Shown here: positions 50,965-61,083 of the stretch, in pieces
Layout of the letters: every line of letters starts with the position of its first letter
Numbering within the stretch: position 1 is the stretch's first letter
From: Candidatus Kapaibacterium sp.
Lineage (GTDB): Bacteria > Bacteroidota > Ignavibacteria > Kapaibacteriales > UBA2268
Direction of reading: 5' to 3'
Length of the DNA: 64,000 nucleotides
Assembly (NCBI GenBank): GCA_023957315.1
Contig: JAMLHE010000005.1
Location: 105,132 to 169,131, forward strand
Position numbers and translations under genes: made by a program
Notes under the pieces: model-generated
Database searches by the model: none
The model's input: only the letters and a program-made list of their open reading frames with translations
Told to the model about the DNA's origin: nothing

Positions 50965-52134
50965 CTATAAATTGCCTCTTTTGGCTTGTTCTCTTTCGAT
51001 AGCTTCAAACAATGCGAGGAAATTACCTTGCCCAAATCCTGATGCGCCCTTTCTGCGTTGAATAATCTCGTAGAAAAAGGTCGGGCGGTCGAATATCGGC
51101 TTAGTGAAAAGCTGGAGCAAATAGCCGCCACTCGAGATTTCAATATCGCACAAAATACCGAGTCTTGCGAGTTCATCAATATCTTCAGTCACTAATCCAC
51201 CTCTTTCTTCGCTACGACGTTTGATGTCATCATAATAAGTTTTGGGTGGTGCATCTAAAAATTCGATACCATTTGCACGCAAATTCGCAACAGTTTCGAT
51301 TATATTCGTTGTTGCAAGTGCCACATGTTGAATTCCCGAACCGTGGTATTGCTGTGTGTATTCTTCAATTTGTGATTGGCGTTCTGCATCGAATGGTTCA
51401 TTTATGGGATTTTGAATCACGGAATCCTTAGAACGGACAACTTTGGACAATAATGCGGAGTATTTTGTCGAAATATCGCCGGGACCAAAAAATATGAAAG
51501 TCTCAAAATCTAACGAGCGATTGATGTAATTTTCCCAATAATCCATTTCGTTTACATGAACATTGCCGACGATATGGTCAATGATTTTGAGATTGGATTC
51601 CTCGCGTCTGATTTCGAAGTGATAGAAAGGTTCTTCAAATCCGGGTTTGAACAGCCCTTTATAATGGTCGTAGTTTATGAAATTGATTTCAGTGTCATCG
51701 TATAATCGAATTGCAGCTTGCTCTACAAAGCCGTCTTTGTCTTCAAGACGATATGGTTTGGTAACGGGAACAGCCCCGTTTTTGATAGCTTTACTATAAG
51801 TTTCGTTAACATTGACCACTTCCACACACCAACGCTTGACGCCATCTCCATGCTTGTGAATGAAAGACTGAACATCATATGTCGATGGTTGAATCGCCGA
51901 TGTAATCATTATCTTCAAATTATGCTTATTCGATAACAAATATGACACACGGTCGCGGGTTCCGGTTTCAGGACCTTGATATGCCACGATGTTGAGACCC
52001 AATGCTTTGGCGTGCCAAAATGCTACATGTTTTGCCGAGCCTACATAAAATTCTATATAGTCGTAACCTCTGATTCCCATTGAATTCTGGGGAATTTTGC
52101 TCGGTACACCACCATAACAAATATCCATTTCCAT
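50965..52134 (-). CDS. hpd: 4-hydroxyphenylpyruvate dioxygenase
   Basis: A 389-residue Fe(II) dioxygenase of the vicinal-oxygen-chelate fold that turns 4-hydroxyphenylpyruvate into homogentisate. The iron triad is visible: His in DHIVGNVHVN, His in GIQHVALATTNI, and Glu in FFYEIIQRR. The N-terminal half (GYDYIEFYVGSAKHVAFWHA) is the non-catalytic domain. AGGAG upstream of the ATG is a good ribosome site. It heads the hpd / nuclease-like / hmgA operon. Confidence 0.95.
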   Translation of the reverse strand: MEMDICYGGVPSKIPQNSMGIRGYDYIEFYVGSAKHVAFWHAKALGLNIVAYQGPETGTRDRVSYLLSNKHNLKIMITSAIQPSTYDVQSFIHKHGDGVKRWCVEVVNVNETYSKAIKNGAVPVTKPYRLEDKDGFVEQAAIRLYDDTEINFINYDHYKGLFKPGFEEPFYHFEIRREESNLKIIDHIVGNVHVNEMDYWENYINRSLDFETFIFFGPGDISTKYSALLSKVVRSKDSVIQNPINEPFDAERQSQIEEYTQQYHGSGIQHVALATTNIIETVANLRANGIEFLDAPPKTYYDDIKRRSEERGGLVTEDIDELARLGILCDIEISSGGYLLQLFTKPIFDRPTFFYEIIQRRKGASGFGQGNFLALFEAIEREQAKRGNL

Positions 52135-52221
52135 AATTTTCTCCTTAACAATACCAAAAATAATTTACGCAAATCTAATAATTATTTTTGACGTAACTGA
52201 ATCTAAAAACATTTTGAACGC

Positions 52222-52251
52222 AAAAAAAAAAGCAACCCTTAATAGGGTTAC
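52222..52251 (-). terminator. Rho-independent terminator of the small exported-protein gene
   Basis: Read on the minus strand: stem GTAACCCT / AGGGTTGC (one G-T pair), four-base loop, then ten T. It lies between the 71-residue gene and hpd and isolates the two transcripts. Confidence 0.85.
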
Positions 52252-52293
52252 TTTACATGGCTGTGATTTAAAAAAATCTAAATCAGTTTTGTA

Positions 52294-52509
52294 TTAGTTA
52301 CGAATTGGTTCTGTATCAACGTCGGGTTCGACGACATCAATTTGTCCATCGTAAAGTTCAATAATTTCGTTCTCAAGAACAGGGTCTTGTTGAACAGATT
52401 CGATAATAGGTTGGTTAATTTGAATAATTTCCTCGACTTCGGTTGTAGTATAAGTTACACCCGAAACTAAAATTTGAAAATACCACAGAATCGCAATGAA
52501 AATTTCCAT
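52294..52509 (-). CDS. Small acidic protein with N-terminal hydrophobic segment
   Basis: A 71-residue protein: a hydrophobic N-terminus (IFIAILWYFQILVSGV), then a Glu/Asp-rich tail with many Ile and Val (EVEEIIQINQPIIESV ... VVEPDVDTEPI). No family is recognised. It has its own terminator downstream and is divergent from the TPR histidine kinase, with which it shares a 386-base upstream region. It could be a small exported or membrane-anchored protein. The terminator favours a real gene. Confidence 0.55.
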   Translation of the reverse strand: MEIFIAILWYFQILVSGVTYTTTEVEEIIQINQPIIESVQQDPVLENEIIELYDGQIDVVEPDVDTEPIRN

Positions 52510-52895
52510 TTTTATTACTCCAAAAAAAAATTATTAAAAAAATACATTAAAAAAGTGTTGAAGGTTGCCACAGCCATTGTCTTAGTGACAAACCCAAACA
52601 TCTCTGTTTTTCAAATAAGTGCATCCTGCATATCAGTTCATCCTTTAAAAATCACTTGAAGAGTGACAAAGTCAATGCCAGGGGCATTATAACTATCCGA
52701 AATTAAGATTCCTTTTTTTCCATAAATTCAAACAAATCTTCTTATAACAGCAACCAATGCAGACTTCCATTGTTTTGACCATTCAATTGTGAATAAAAAT
52801 AAAAAAAATTGTGTTGGAATTATAAAATTCTTCGTTAAATTTGTTGAAGAAATTTAGACATTTTGAAATAAATAGGTGAATATTAGCATTCAGAT
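52510..52895. other. Divergent intergenic region with kinase promoter
   Basis: No gene. It holds the kinase promoter near 52813-52843 and a small AATGCC/GGCATT hairpin near 52673-52690. Nothing else is supported. Confidence 0.5.
52813..52843 (+). promoter_or_regulatory. Bacteroidota-type promoter of the TPR kinase gene
   Basis: TAAATTTG matches TAnnTTTG exactly, with GTTG 19 bases upstream in the -33 position. It places the start about 45 bases before the kinase ATG. Confidence 0.5.
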
Positions 52896-55121
52896 ATGAA
52901 ACAATTTATAAGACTATTTAACCGGATTATACTAATTGTTACATTATTGCTATGTACAGTTTCGGTTTTTTGTTTTGAAAACCCGCAAGACGATACTGAC
53001 AACGTAGAAAATTTTTTATTCGCATTGCCCGATGACCAAAAAGCAATCAAGCTAAATCAATTGGCAATGGAAATTGTAGCCCAAGACCCGCAAAAAGCTA
53101 TTAATTATTCAAACCGCTCTCTAAAAATAGCTTTACAAAAAAATTATTTGACTGAGATTGCCAATTCATACAGTAATATTGGTTTGGCTTATGATTACCT
53201 TGGTGATTATAAAATTGCATTGGAGAACCATGTTGAAGCTTTGAGGATTCGAGAAATTCAAAAAGACAGGCCTGGCATGGCTCAGTCATTGAATAATATT
53301 GGTGTCATTTATTATAATATTAAAGCTTTTCACGAAGCAAAAGAATTCTATGAAAGAGCTTTAAAATTTAGAATTGCAGTCGGTGACACAACCGAGATAT
53401 ACAAATCTCTTAATAATATTGGTCTTGTCAGTTACGATGTTGGCGAATTCAGCAAATCCCTTGAATATTACTTTGAAATGTTGAAAATTGTGGAAAGCAC
53501 GTCTAACGATGGTGAATTAGGCAATGTTTATAACAAAATTGCAAAAGTTTACTATGCTCTCAAAATGTATGATGAGGCTTTAACCTTTTATCAGAAAGCT
53601 TCTAAATCAAGTAAATTATCTAACAACAATGCCGAATTGGCACGTTCACTGACCAATATTGGCAATATTTACTTTGAAACAAATAGATTTAAAGAGGCCT
53701 TAACTTCATACGATAACGCTCTTATTATTCGTGACGAAAATAAGGATAAGAAAGGGATTGGTATTCTTCTGAACAACATAGGTATGATACATAAACAAAT
53801 GGGCAATTATCCCAAAGCACTTGATTATTGTACACGTTCGATAGCTGCAAGATTGGAAACAGGTGATAGCTCCGGAGTATTCCATCCACTTACTACCAAA
53901 GCTCAAATATTCATCTTGTTAAAAAATTATGATGATGCTATAAGCAATCTTAATATAGCAAATGAAATCGCTAATAGTTTAGGAGACAAAAAGCAATTAA
54001 TTATAGTTTATGAACTTTACCATGATTTGTACAGAGAAATTGGTAACTACCGCTCGGCTCTGGATTATTACAAATTGTATTCGAATACCAAAGACAGTTT
54101 GATAAATGAAGAAAGCAATAAGAGAATTGCCGAATTGAAAATATCGTATGATGTGGACAAAAAGGAAAAAGAGAATATAATGCTGAGGCAACAGAATGAA
54201 AGCCAACGCAGGATAAACGAGATTCAGAAGACATCTTTCATAATGATAACATTCTTGATTTTCGTTTTGCTCATAATGTTCTATTTCCGATACAAAACTA
54301 ATCAGCGAACAAACAGACTCTTGAGTACCAAAAATCAAACGATTTCCGAACAAACAGACAAGCTCGAACTTATACTCAAAGATTTGCGTGAAAACGAGAA
54401 GAAGCTGATTGAATCCAACGCTACTAAAGATAAGTTCTTTACAATCATAGCCCACGACTTGAAAAATCCGCTTCATGCTATTGTATTGTCATCAGATACA
54501 ATTAAAACGAAGTTCAAGATGATGACCGAGCAGCAACACGTTGATTTGATTAGCCAAATCCACAAAGCCGGGTTGCACTTGTCGAATTTGCTCGAAAACT
54601 TGCTATTCTGGTCAAAAGCACAAAGTGGTGCTATGAAACCTGAACGCCAAATGATTGATTTATCATTTTTAGTAGCCGAAAATGTAAAGCTACTTTCAGA
54701 ATCAGCCAAAAACAAGGGAATCACAATCCAATCCGGAAACGGTGGCTCTGTTTATGCATACGCTGACCCGAATATGATAAATACAGTGATTAGGAATATA
54801 ATGTCTAATGCAATAAAATTCACATCAAAAGGTGGTGAAATTCATTTAAGCACCCGAATCAACAACGAATATTGCGAACTTAAAGTCAAGGACACAGGCG
54901 TAGGCATAAGTGAAGAAGATTTGAAAAAACTCTTCAGAATTGATGTTCATTATTCTACATTTGGCACTTCAAGAGAGAAAGGCACAGGGTTGGGGCTAAT
55001 TTTGTGCAGAGAATTCATGGAAATGAATCATGGTTCAATTGAAGCCGAAAGTACAATTGGCAAGGGTACGGTATTAACTATAAAAATCCCTCTCAAACCT
55101 TCAAAATCATCTACTGATTAG
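52896..55121 (+). CDS. TPR-containing sensor histidine kinase
   Basis: A 741-residue membrane kinase: a signal sequence, about eight periplasmic TPR-like units (residues ~45-400; e.g. SYSNIGLAYDYLGDYKIALE, NNIGVIYYNIKAFHEAKEFY), a single transmembrane helix (IMITFLIFVLLIMFYF, about 450-466) and a coiled coil. The HisKA domain has His520 (IIAHDLKNPLHAI), and the HATPase_c domain has N box NIMSNAIKFTSKGG, DTGVGIS and GTGLGLILCREF. This TPR-kinase layout is frequent in Bacteroidota. No response regulator lies nearby, and the input is unknown. Confidence 0.92.
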   Translation: MKQFIRLFNRIILIVTLLLCTVSVFCFENPQDDTDNVENFLFALPDDQKAIKLNQLAMEIVAQDPQKAINYSNRSLKIALQKNYLTEIANSYSNIGLAYDYLGDYKIALENHVEALRIREIQKDRPGMAQSLNNIGVIYYNIKAFHEAKEFYERALKFRIAVGDTTEIYKSLNNIGLVSYDVGEFSKSLEYYFEMLKIVESTSNDGELGNVYNKIAKVYYALKMYDEALTFYQKASKSSKLSNNNAELARSLTNIGNIYFETNRFKEALTSYDNALIIRDENKDKKGIGILLNNIGMIHKQMGNYPKALDYCTRSIAARLETGDSSGVFHPLTTKAQIFILLKNYDDAISNLNIANEIANSLGDKKQLIIVYELYHDLYREIGNYRSALDYYKLYSNTKDSLINEESNKRIAELKISYDVDKKEKENIMLRQQNESQRRINEIQKTSFIMITFLIFVLLIMFYFRYKTNQRTNRLLSTKNQTISEQTDKLELILKDLRENEKKLIESNATKDKFFTIIAHDLKNPLHAIVLSSDTIKTKFKMMTEQQHVDLISQIHKAGLHLSNLLENLLFWSKAQSGAMKPERQMIDLSFLVAENVKLLSESAKNKGITIQSGNGGSVYAYADPNMINTVIRNIMSNAIKFTSKGGEIHLSTRINNEYCELKVKDTGVGISEEDLKKLFRIDVHYSTFGTSREKGTGLGLILCREFMEMNHGSIEAESTIGKGTVLTIKIPLKPSKSSTD

Positions 55122-55194
55122 ACTGCAAATTATTCCTATTCAATACTCAGTATCGTTTCACGTCATTCAAAACGTTAAACTAATGTGAGATGTG

Positions 55195-57153
55195 ATGAAA
55201 AAGCAAGCTTTGTGGACACCTGCCGGTGATAATATAAATGAATCCAATATGACCCAATTCATAAATTTCGTTAATTTGAAATATGGATTAAAGCTCAGTT
55301 CATACCACGAACTGTACGATTGGTCAATAAAATACATTGCAAATTTCTGGGAGGACATTTGGCAATTTATGGATGTAGTCTATGAGCAGCCCTACAAAAG
55401 CGTAATCTCGAAAGTTAATTCTGCATTGCCGGATTCAGATATCCGAAACTATCGTTGGTTTAAAGGGGCAAAATTGAATTTTGCTGAAAATCTGCTTAAA
55501 TTTCGTGATAGTGAATTAGCGATTGCATATTATTCGGAAGACTCCAAACCGATTTACATGTCTTATGGACAATTGTATGAAATGACTGCAAAATGTGCCT
55601 TAGGACTGAAAGCTCTGGGAGTGGGCAAAGGCGACAGAGTTGCAGGTTATATCAGCAACAATCCACAAGCAATCATTGCAATGCTTGCAACGATTTCCAT
55701 TGGTGCAATTTGGACATCCACTTCACCTGATTTTGGTGTTAACGGTGTCGTTGACAGATTCTCACAAGTGGAACCCAAGGTTCTGATTGCAGTTGACGGC
55801 TATAAATACAACGGTAAGACAATTTCATTGGCTGAAAATCTAAATGAGATTCATTTGAAACTCGAACAGACTAAGAAAACCGTCATCATCAATCAAATAA
55901 ATGCTGAAATAAAAGGCTTTGAGTATATCTCTTGGGATAATCTGCTTGATAATAAAGCAGGAGAAATTGAATTTGAAATGTCTGAATTTGACCATCCTAT
56001 ATATATAATGTATTCGTCCGGAACAACGGGCGTACCCAAATGCATCGTACACGGAGCAGGAGGTACATTGCTCCAACATATGAAGGAATTGGTATTGCAC
56101 ACAAATTTGACAGATATGGACAAAATTTTCTATTTCACAACTTGTGGATGGATGATGTGGAATTGGCTTGTTAGTTCATTGAGTGTAGGTGCTACAGTTG
56201 TACTTTATGACGGTAGTCCCTCCTATCCTGACTTGAATGCTATGTGGAAAATGGCTGACGAAGAAGGAATAAGCGTTTTTGGGACAAGTCCGAAATTTTT
56301 GAGTGCATGCCCAAAAGCCGGAATCAATCCGGTCAACAATTTTGAATTATCGGAATTGAAAACAATTTTGTCCACCGGCTCGCCACTTTCTAAAGATAAT
56401 TTTGAGTGGGTTTACGAAAATGTCAAATCTGACGTGCGTTTGTCGTCAATTTCCGGTGGTACTGACATTATTTCATGTTTCATGCTGGGAAATCCAAATT
56501 TACCCGTTTATTCGGAGGAAATCCAATGTCGCGGTTTGGGAATGAAAGTAGAAGCTTGGGACGAGAACGGCAAAGCTGTTTCGGATAGCAAAGGCGAACT
56601 TGTTTGCACGGCACCATTTCCATCAATGCCTGTTTACTTCTGGAATGATACAGACGATGAGAAGTACGAAGCCGCATATTTTGAGACATTCCCGGGTGTT
56701 TGGCATCATGGCGATTTCATTACCATTACCGAAAACGGTGGTATCATCGTGCATGGCAGGTCGGACGCAACTTTGAATCCGGGAGGAGTTCGCATCGGAA
56801 CCTCAGAGATATATAGAATCGTAGAAGCAATGGACGAAATTTCTGACTCAATTGTTATCGGACTGCCTAAGGAAAATGATGTAGAAATCGTACTTTTTGT
56901 TGTGCTGAAAAACGATGCTGAATTGACTACAGAATTGGTCAATAATATCAAAAACGAAATTAGAACTAATTTAACAGCACGACATATACCCAAGACAATT
57001 CATCAAATTTCTGAAGTGCCCGTCACATTGAATGGAAAAAAAGTAGAGCTTGCAGTTCTAAACGTTCTTTTGGGAGTTGAAGTCAAAAATAAGACTTCAA
57101 TCGCCAATCAGGATTCACTCTTGCAATTTGAAAAAATCAGAGCTCTAATCTGA
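55195..57153 (+). CDS. Acetoacetyl-CoA synthetase
   Basis: A 652-residue AMP-forming acyl-CoA ligase that activates acetoacetate with ATP and CoA. It has the AMP-binding P-loop YSSGTTGVPKCIVHGAGG, the acetoacetate-CoA ligase-type GAKLNFAENLL and WKMADEEGISVFGTSPKFL, the adenylate motif HGRSDATLNPGGVRIG, and an adenylation Lys near the C-terminus (VTLNGKKVELAV). The length fits AcsA/AACS better than acetyl-CoA synthetase. The ATG directly follows an in-frame GTG. It fits with hpd and hmgA nearby, because homogentisate breakdown releases acetoacetate. It overlaps the convergent uvrB by nine bases. Confidence 0.92.
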   Translation: MKKQALWTPAGDNINESNMTQFINFVNLKYGLKLSSYHELYDWSIKYIANFWEDIWQFMDVVYEQPYKSVISKVNSALPDSDIRNYRWFKGAKLNFAENLLKFRDSELAIAYYSEDSKPIYMSYGQLYEMTAKCALGLKALGVGKGDRVAGYISNNPQAIIAMLATISIGAIWTSTSPDFGVNGVVDRFSQVEPKVLIAVDGYKYNGKTISLAENLNEIHLKLEQTKKTVIINQINAEIKGFEYISWDNLLDNKAGEIEFEMSEFDHPIYIMYSSGTTGVPKCIVHGAGGTLLQHMKELVLHTNLTDMDKIFYFTTCGWMMWNWLVSSLSVGATVVLYDGSPSYPDLNAMWKMADEEGISVFGTSPKFLSACPKAGINPVNNFELSELKTILSTGSPLSKDNFEWVYENVKSDVRLSSISGGTDIISCFMLGNPNLPVYSEEIQCRGLGMKVEAWDENGKAVSDSKGELVCTAPFPSMPVYFWNDTDDEKYEAAYFETFPGVWHHGDFITITENGGIIVHGRSDATLNPGGVRIGTSEIYRIVEAMDEISDSIVIGLPKENDVEIVLFVVLKNDAELTTELVNNIKNEIRTNLTARHIPKTIHQISEVPVTLNGKKVELAVLNVLLGVEVKNKTSIANQDSLLQFEKIRALI

Positions 57154-59187
57154 GTCTATTTGCCAATCGCCTTTGAGTGTATTTATTTCGTCTCTCAATT
57201 CGGCGGCGCGCTCGAAATCTAAGTTTTTGGCGGATTCTTTCATTTGTGCAAACATTTGGTTCAATACTTCTTTCTTTTGCTCTTTCGACATGAACTTCAC
57301 AACAGGTTCTGCAGCGATTTTCACTTCATTGCTATTTGCAGATTTGTTAATCCGCCCAACTGTTGGGTGATGTATGTCAGCAATCGAAGTTGACGACAGA
57401 ATTTCCTCCAAAGATTTATAAACCGTGGTGGGATTGATTCCGTGTAAGGTGTTATATTCGGATTGTAACTGTCTGCGGCGATTTGTTTCGGAAATTAGAT
57501 GATTGATTGATTTAGTCAATTTATCTGCGTAAAGAATCACTAAACCATCAACATTTCGCGCTGTACGCCCTGCAATTTGCAATAATGATGTCTGACTACG
57601 CAAGAAGCCCTCCTTATCGGCGTCAAGCACTGCAACAAGCGATACTTCAGGCAAATCGAGCCCTTCACGCAAAAGATTCACACCTACCAAAACATCAAAA
57701 TGCCCCAAACGCAAATTGCGGATAATTTCGACACGTTCAAGGGAATCAACATCGGAATGAATATAAGCCACTTGAATATTCAGATTTTTCAGATAATCGG
57801 TCAAATCTTCTGCCATTCGTTTAGTAAGAGTTGTCACCAAAACTCTCTCTTTTTTGACGACTCTGATACGTATTTCAGCCAATAAATCATCAATTTGTGT
57901 TTTTATAGGGCGAACCGAAATCTGCGGGTCGAGCAATCCTGTTGGTCTGATAACCTGTTCCACCACGACTCCTTCGCATTTCTCCAATTCAAAATCTGAA
58001 GGAGTTGCACTCACAAACACGACTTGATTAATCAATGATTCAAATTCATCAAACCTCAGTGGTCGGTTTTCGATAGCTGATGGCAAGCGGAAACCATGCT
58101 CGACCAAACTCATTTTACGAGAGCGGTCACCATTATACATTCCCCGAACCTGCGGCACAGAAACGTGACTTTCATCAATTATCAACAAATAATCATCAGG
58201 GAAAAAGTCGAAAATACAATGCGGTCTTTCGCCAAAAGTTCTGCCGGTCAGGTGCATCGAATAGTTCTCGATACCCGAGCAATAGCCGACTTCCTTCATC
58301 ATTTCAAGGTCAAACATAGTTCGTTGCTCCAAACGTTGTGCTTCGAAATATTTATCTTGCAATCGAAGCTCTTTTAATCGCTCTGCTAATTCATCACGAA
58401 TGAATTGCATAGCCACTGTTAATCTATCTTCGGGCGTTACGAATAGTTTTGCCGGATGGAGCGTAACTTCAGTTTCGTTTGTCAAAACTCTGCCTGTACT
58501 GACTTCAATTGTAGAGATTTTGTCAATTTCATCTCCGAACAATTCAATCCTATAGCCCAAATCCGACTCGTATGCAGGAACAATGTCAATAATATCACCA
58601 CGAACTCGGAAATTGCCACGCTTAAAATCAAAATCGTTACGTTCGTAATGCAACTCCGATAGCTTATAGAGCAGCTTTTGACGTGGTAGAAACATTCCCT
58701 TCCGCATTTGGAACAGGAATTTCTCAAAATCTTCCTTTTTGCCAATACTATAAATGCAACTGACCGATGCAACAATGATTATGTCACGTCTGCCTTCGAC
58801 AAGACTGCTTGTGGCTTTGAGCCTTAGCCTGTCAATTTCGTCGTTGATAGCAAAGTCTTTTTCGATGTATGTATCGGATTTGGAAATATATGCTTCGGGT
58901 TGGTAATAATCATAGTAGGAGATGAAGAATTCGACAGCATTTTCGGGGAAAAAGGATTTGAATTCGGCATATAACTGAGCAGCTAAAGTCTTATTTGGCG
59001 AAATCACCAAAGTCGGCTTTTGTACATGCTGAATCACATTCGACATAGTAAATGTCTTACCTGAGCCCGTGACACCGAGCAAAGTCTGGAATTTATCACC
59101 TCTTTCGAGCCCTTCAATTAGCTCTCGGATGGCTTTGGGTTGGTCTCCCGCAGGTTTATAACTCGAATTTAACTTAAATGTATTCAT
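57145..59187 (-). CDS. uvrB: Excinuclease ABC subunit B
   Basis: A 680-residue UvrB of normal length. It loads on damaged DNA with UvrA and recruits UvrC for nucleotide excision repair. It has Walker A GVTGSGKTFTMSNVI, the beta-hairpin region YDYYQPEAYISKSDTYIEKD, helicase motifs (IIDESHVSVPQVRGMYNGD; LLREGLDLPEVSLVAVLDAD; QIAGRTARN) and the C-terminal UVR motif (FERAAELRDEINTLK). It is divergent from the M50-like gene, and its 3' end overlaps the acetoacetyl-CoA synthetase gene, so no terminator separates the two. Confidence 0.97.
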   Translation of the reverse strand: MNTFKLNSSYKPAGDQPKAIRELIEGLERGDKFQTLLGVTGSGKTFTMSNVIQHVQKPTLVISPNKTLAAQLYAEFKSFFPENAVEFFISYYDYYQPEAYISKSDTYIEKDFAINDEIDRLRLKATSSLVEGRRDIIIVASVSCIYSIGKKEDFEKFLFQMRKGMFLPRQKLLYKLSELHYERNDFDFKRGNFRVRGDIIDIVPAYESDLGYRIELFGDEIDKISTIEVSTGRVLTNETEVTLHPAKLFVTPEDRLTVAMQFIRDELAERLKELRLQDKYFEAQRLEQRTMFDLEMMKEVGYCSGIENYSMHLTGRTFGERPHCIFDFFPDDYLLIIDESHVSVPQVRGMYNGDRSRKMSLVEHGFRLPSAIENRPLRFDEFESLINQVVFVSATPSDFELEKCEGVVVEQVIRPTGLLDPQISVRPIKTQIDDLLAEIRIRVVKKERVLVTTLTKRMAEDLTDYLKNLNIQVAYIHSDVDSLERVEIIRNLRLGHFDVLVGVNLLREGLDLPEVSLVAVLDADKEGFLRSQTSLLQIAGRTARNVDGLVILYADKLTKSINHLISETNRRRQLQSEYNTLHGINPTTVYKSLEEILSSTSIADIHHPTVGRINKSANSNEVKIAAEPVVKFMSKEQKKEVLNQMFAQMKESAKNLDFERAAELRDEINTLKGDWQIDSD

Positions 59188-59259
59188 AATTTTTCCGATT
59201 CAAAGAAATTTTATTAAATTAGTACGTCAAAACTTATAAAAATAAGGAATAAAATATAA

Positions 59260-60021
59260 ATGACGAATCAAGAAATAGTAAAATCTCAAACAAATAAATC
59301 TATTTATGGTGTGATGGCTTTCGGCTTACTCACCATTATATTATGGAATGTGCCTTTCGGGAACATGATTTTGTATCCATTTACTATCTTAGGTACTTGG
59401 TTTCATGAATTAGCTCATGGCTTGATGGCACTCATTTTAGGTGCAAGTTTCAATAAGCTCGTGATTTTTCCTAATGGTTCGGGTTACGCCCAATTCAGCT
59501 ATTCATCTCTGTTCTTAGGGAATTTTGGGAATGCTTTGGTAGCAGCGGCAGGTCCGATAGGTCCGACAATCGCCGGAGCTCTGTTCTTAGTAGCATCGAC
59601 TAAGAAGCGAAGCACTGAAATTGCACTCTACTCCTTGAGTTTTTTCCTTATAATTTCTACGTTGCTTTGGGTGCGTCCTTGGTTTGGTTTTGGTTTCGTA
59701 ATGATTCTCCTCTTTTCGGTAATTATCACTTTTATAGCTTTCAAAGGCAAAGATATTGTCAAAACCATCACATTACAGTTGCTTGCAGTGCAGGCATTTG
59801 CAAGTATGTACCAAGGAATCGGATATTTGTTTTCAAAGGGAGCAGTAGTTGATGGACAACAAAACTTTTCTGATACTCAAGTAATTGCTGAAAATTTGCT
59901 TCTACCTCATTGGTTTTGGGCATTTACAATTTTAGCTTTCTCGGTTTATATTATTTATCTGAGTTTTAAATATGTGCTTGCTAAGAAATCACCGGACAAA
60001 AGCAATGCAGTTGGGGTTTAG
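59260..60021 (+). CDS. M50-like membrane metallopeptidase
   Basis: A 253-residue integral membrane protein with about six hydrophobic segments and a HELAH zinc motif in the second (GTWFHELAHGLMALILGASF). It is followed by a Gly-rich segment (AAAGPIGPTIAGALF) like that of M50B-type site-2 proteases and their relatives. The usual second motif (NxxPxxxLDG) is not clear, so activity is uncertain. It overlaps the convergent propeller lipoprotein gene by 33 bases at the 3' end. Confidence 0.8.
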   Translation: MTNQEIVKSQTNKSIYGVMAFGLLTIILWNVPFGNMILYPFTILGTWFHELAHGLMALILGASFNKLVIFPNGSGYAQFSYSSLFLGNFGNALVAAAGPIGPTIAGALFLVASTKKRSTEIALYSLSFFLIISTLLWVRPWFGFGFVMILLFSVIITFIAFKGKDIVKTITLQLLAVQAFASMYQGIGYLFSKGAVVDGQQNFSDTQVIAENLLLPHWFWAFTILAFSVYIIYLSFKYVLAKKSPDKSNAVGV

Positions 60022-61083
60022 ACCGACGGGAATATTTCGGGTCATGCTATTTCCATTAATTTGAGACAATGTGCCGTTAGATTGGTGATTTTTAGCATTT
60101 CCGACCCAAACAGAGCCATCAATGGGTGAAACGGAAAGAGCGTAAAGTATATCATTATTATCAGTGGTGATTAAATTTCCATAATTTCCACTTTGTAAAG
60201 CTACAAATGAGACTGCTGCGTTGGATTTAGTCTTGTCAGAGCGCTTTTGGTCAATAAAAAACAAGGAATCGCCATTCATTGACAGCGACATTCTGAAAGG
60301 ATTACATCGCCAATGTCGCCCAATTGAGTTATCTAAAGTACTTATTTCTACAATGCCACCGAGTGAATCAGTTAATGATGGCAAGTTGTAATATGCGGCA
60401 TATAGCATTTGATTTTTCGGGTTATAGACTACTTCGCAGACATTTGGACCGATTTCAATTTTACGGACTTCTGATTTTGAAATTACATCAATCACTGAAA
60501 TCGTTTTCGCATACTCGTGATTGGAATTGAAATCGCCATAAGCTGAATTGGCAACGTAAACTATTCCCGCGCTGCCGAGGCAAATTCCTTCAGGTTGCGG
60601 ACCGACATCAATCAATTGCCCCGTAAATTCAAGCGTAGAGCGCTCAATCACGGCAACTTTGCTTTCAAATAGCAATGTGCAGTAAATATATTTCGAATCA
60701 ATTTCTATTTTTCGAGGTCCAGAATTTTCCGGAAGATTGATTCTTTTAATCGTTTTTAAATTCTTAAGATTGATTACCTCGATAAAATTTCCGATTGTGG
60801 AGGATATATATATTGTATCATTTTCGATTATAATGTCGTTTGCGGTATCGCCCAAGCGAAATCCGACATTGCTTTGCGAATATGCTTCAACAACCGTCTT
60901 TCCCGATGCGGTATTGATATAAGTAATTTCCGAATTGTCATAGCCCATCAAGCCTTCGCACAAAACGAGACAATCACCGTAATTAACCTCAATTTCTTCC
61001 GTAATTGCAGGGTTACTCGGCGTTTTCACGCATGATGCAATGCCCAATATGATTAATAATATCGAAATTAATTTAACAATCAT
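59989..61083 (-). CDS. Propeller lipoprotein, BtuG-like
   Basis: A 364-residue lipoprotein (lipobox GIASC, Cys18) whose body is a YncE/YVTN-type beta-propeller (NDIIIENDTIYISSTIGNFI; IEVINLKNLKTIKRINLP; PEGICLGSAGIVYVANSAYG). Surface propeller lipoproteins next to BtuB-type TonB receptors (BtuG in Bacteroides) bind cobalamin; the operon here is the same in kind. The substrate is inferred from context only. The start overlaps the upstream T9SS protein gene by four bases. It is last in the operon. Confidence 0.8.
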   Translation of the reverse strand: MIVKLISILLIILGIASCVKTPSNPAITEEIEVNYGDCLVLCEGLMGYDNSEITYINTASGKTVVEAYSQSNVGFRLGDTANDIIIENDTIYISSTIGNFIEVINLKNLKTIKRINLPENSGPRKIEIDSKYIYCTLLFESKVAVIERSTLEFTGQLIDVGPQPEGICLGSAGIVYVANSAYGDFNSNHEYAKTISVIDVISKSEVRKIEIGPNVCEVVYNPKNQMLYAAYYNLPSLTDSLGGIVEISTLDNSIGRHWRCNPFRMSLSMNGDSLFFIDQKRSDKTKSNAAVSFVALQSGNYGNLITTDNNDILYALSVSPIDGSVWVGNAKNHQSNGTLSQINGNSMTRNIPVGLNPNCIAFVR

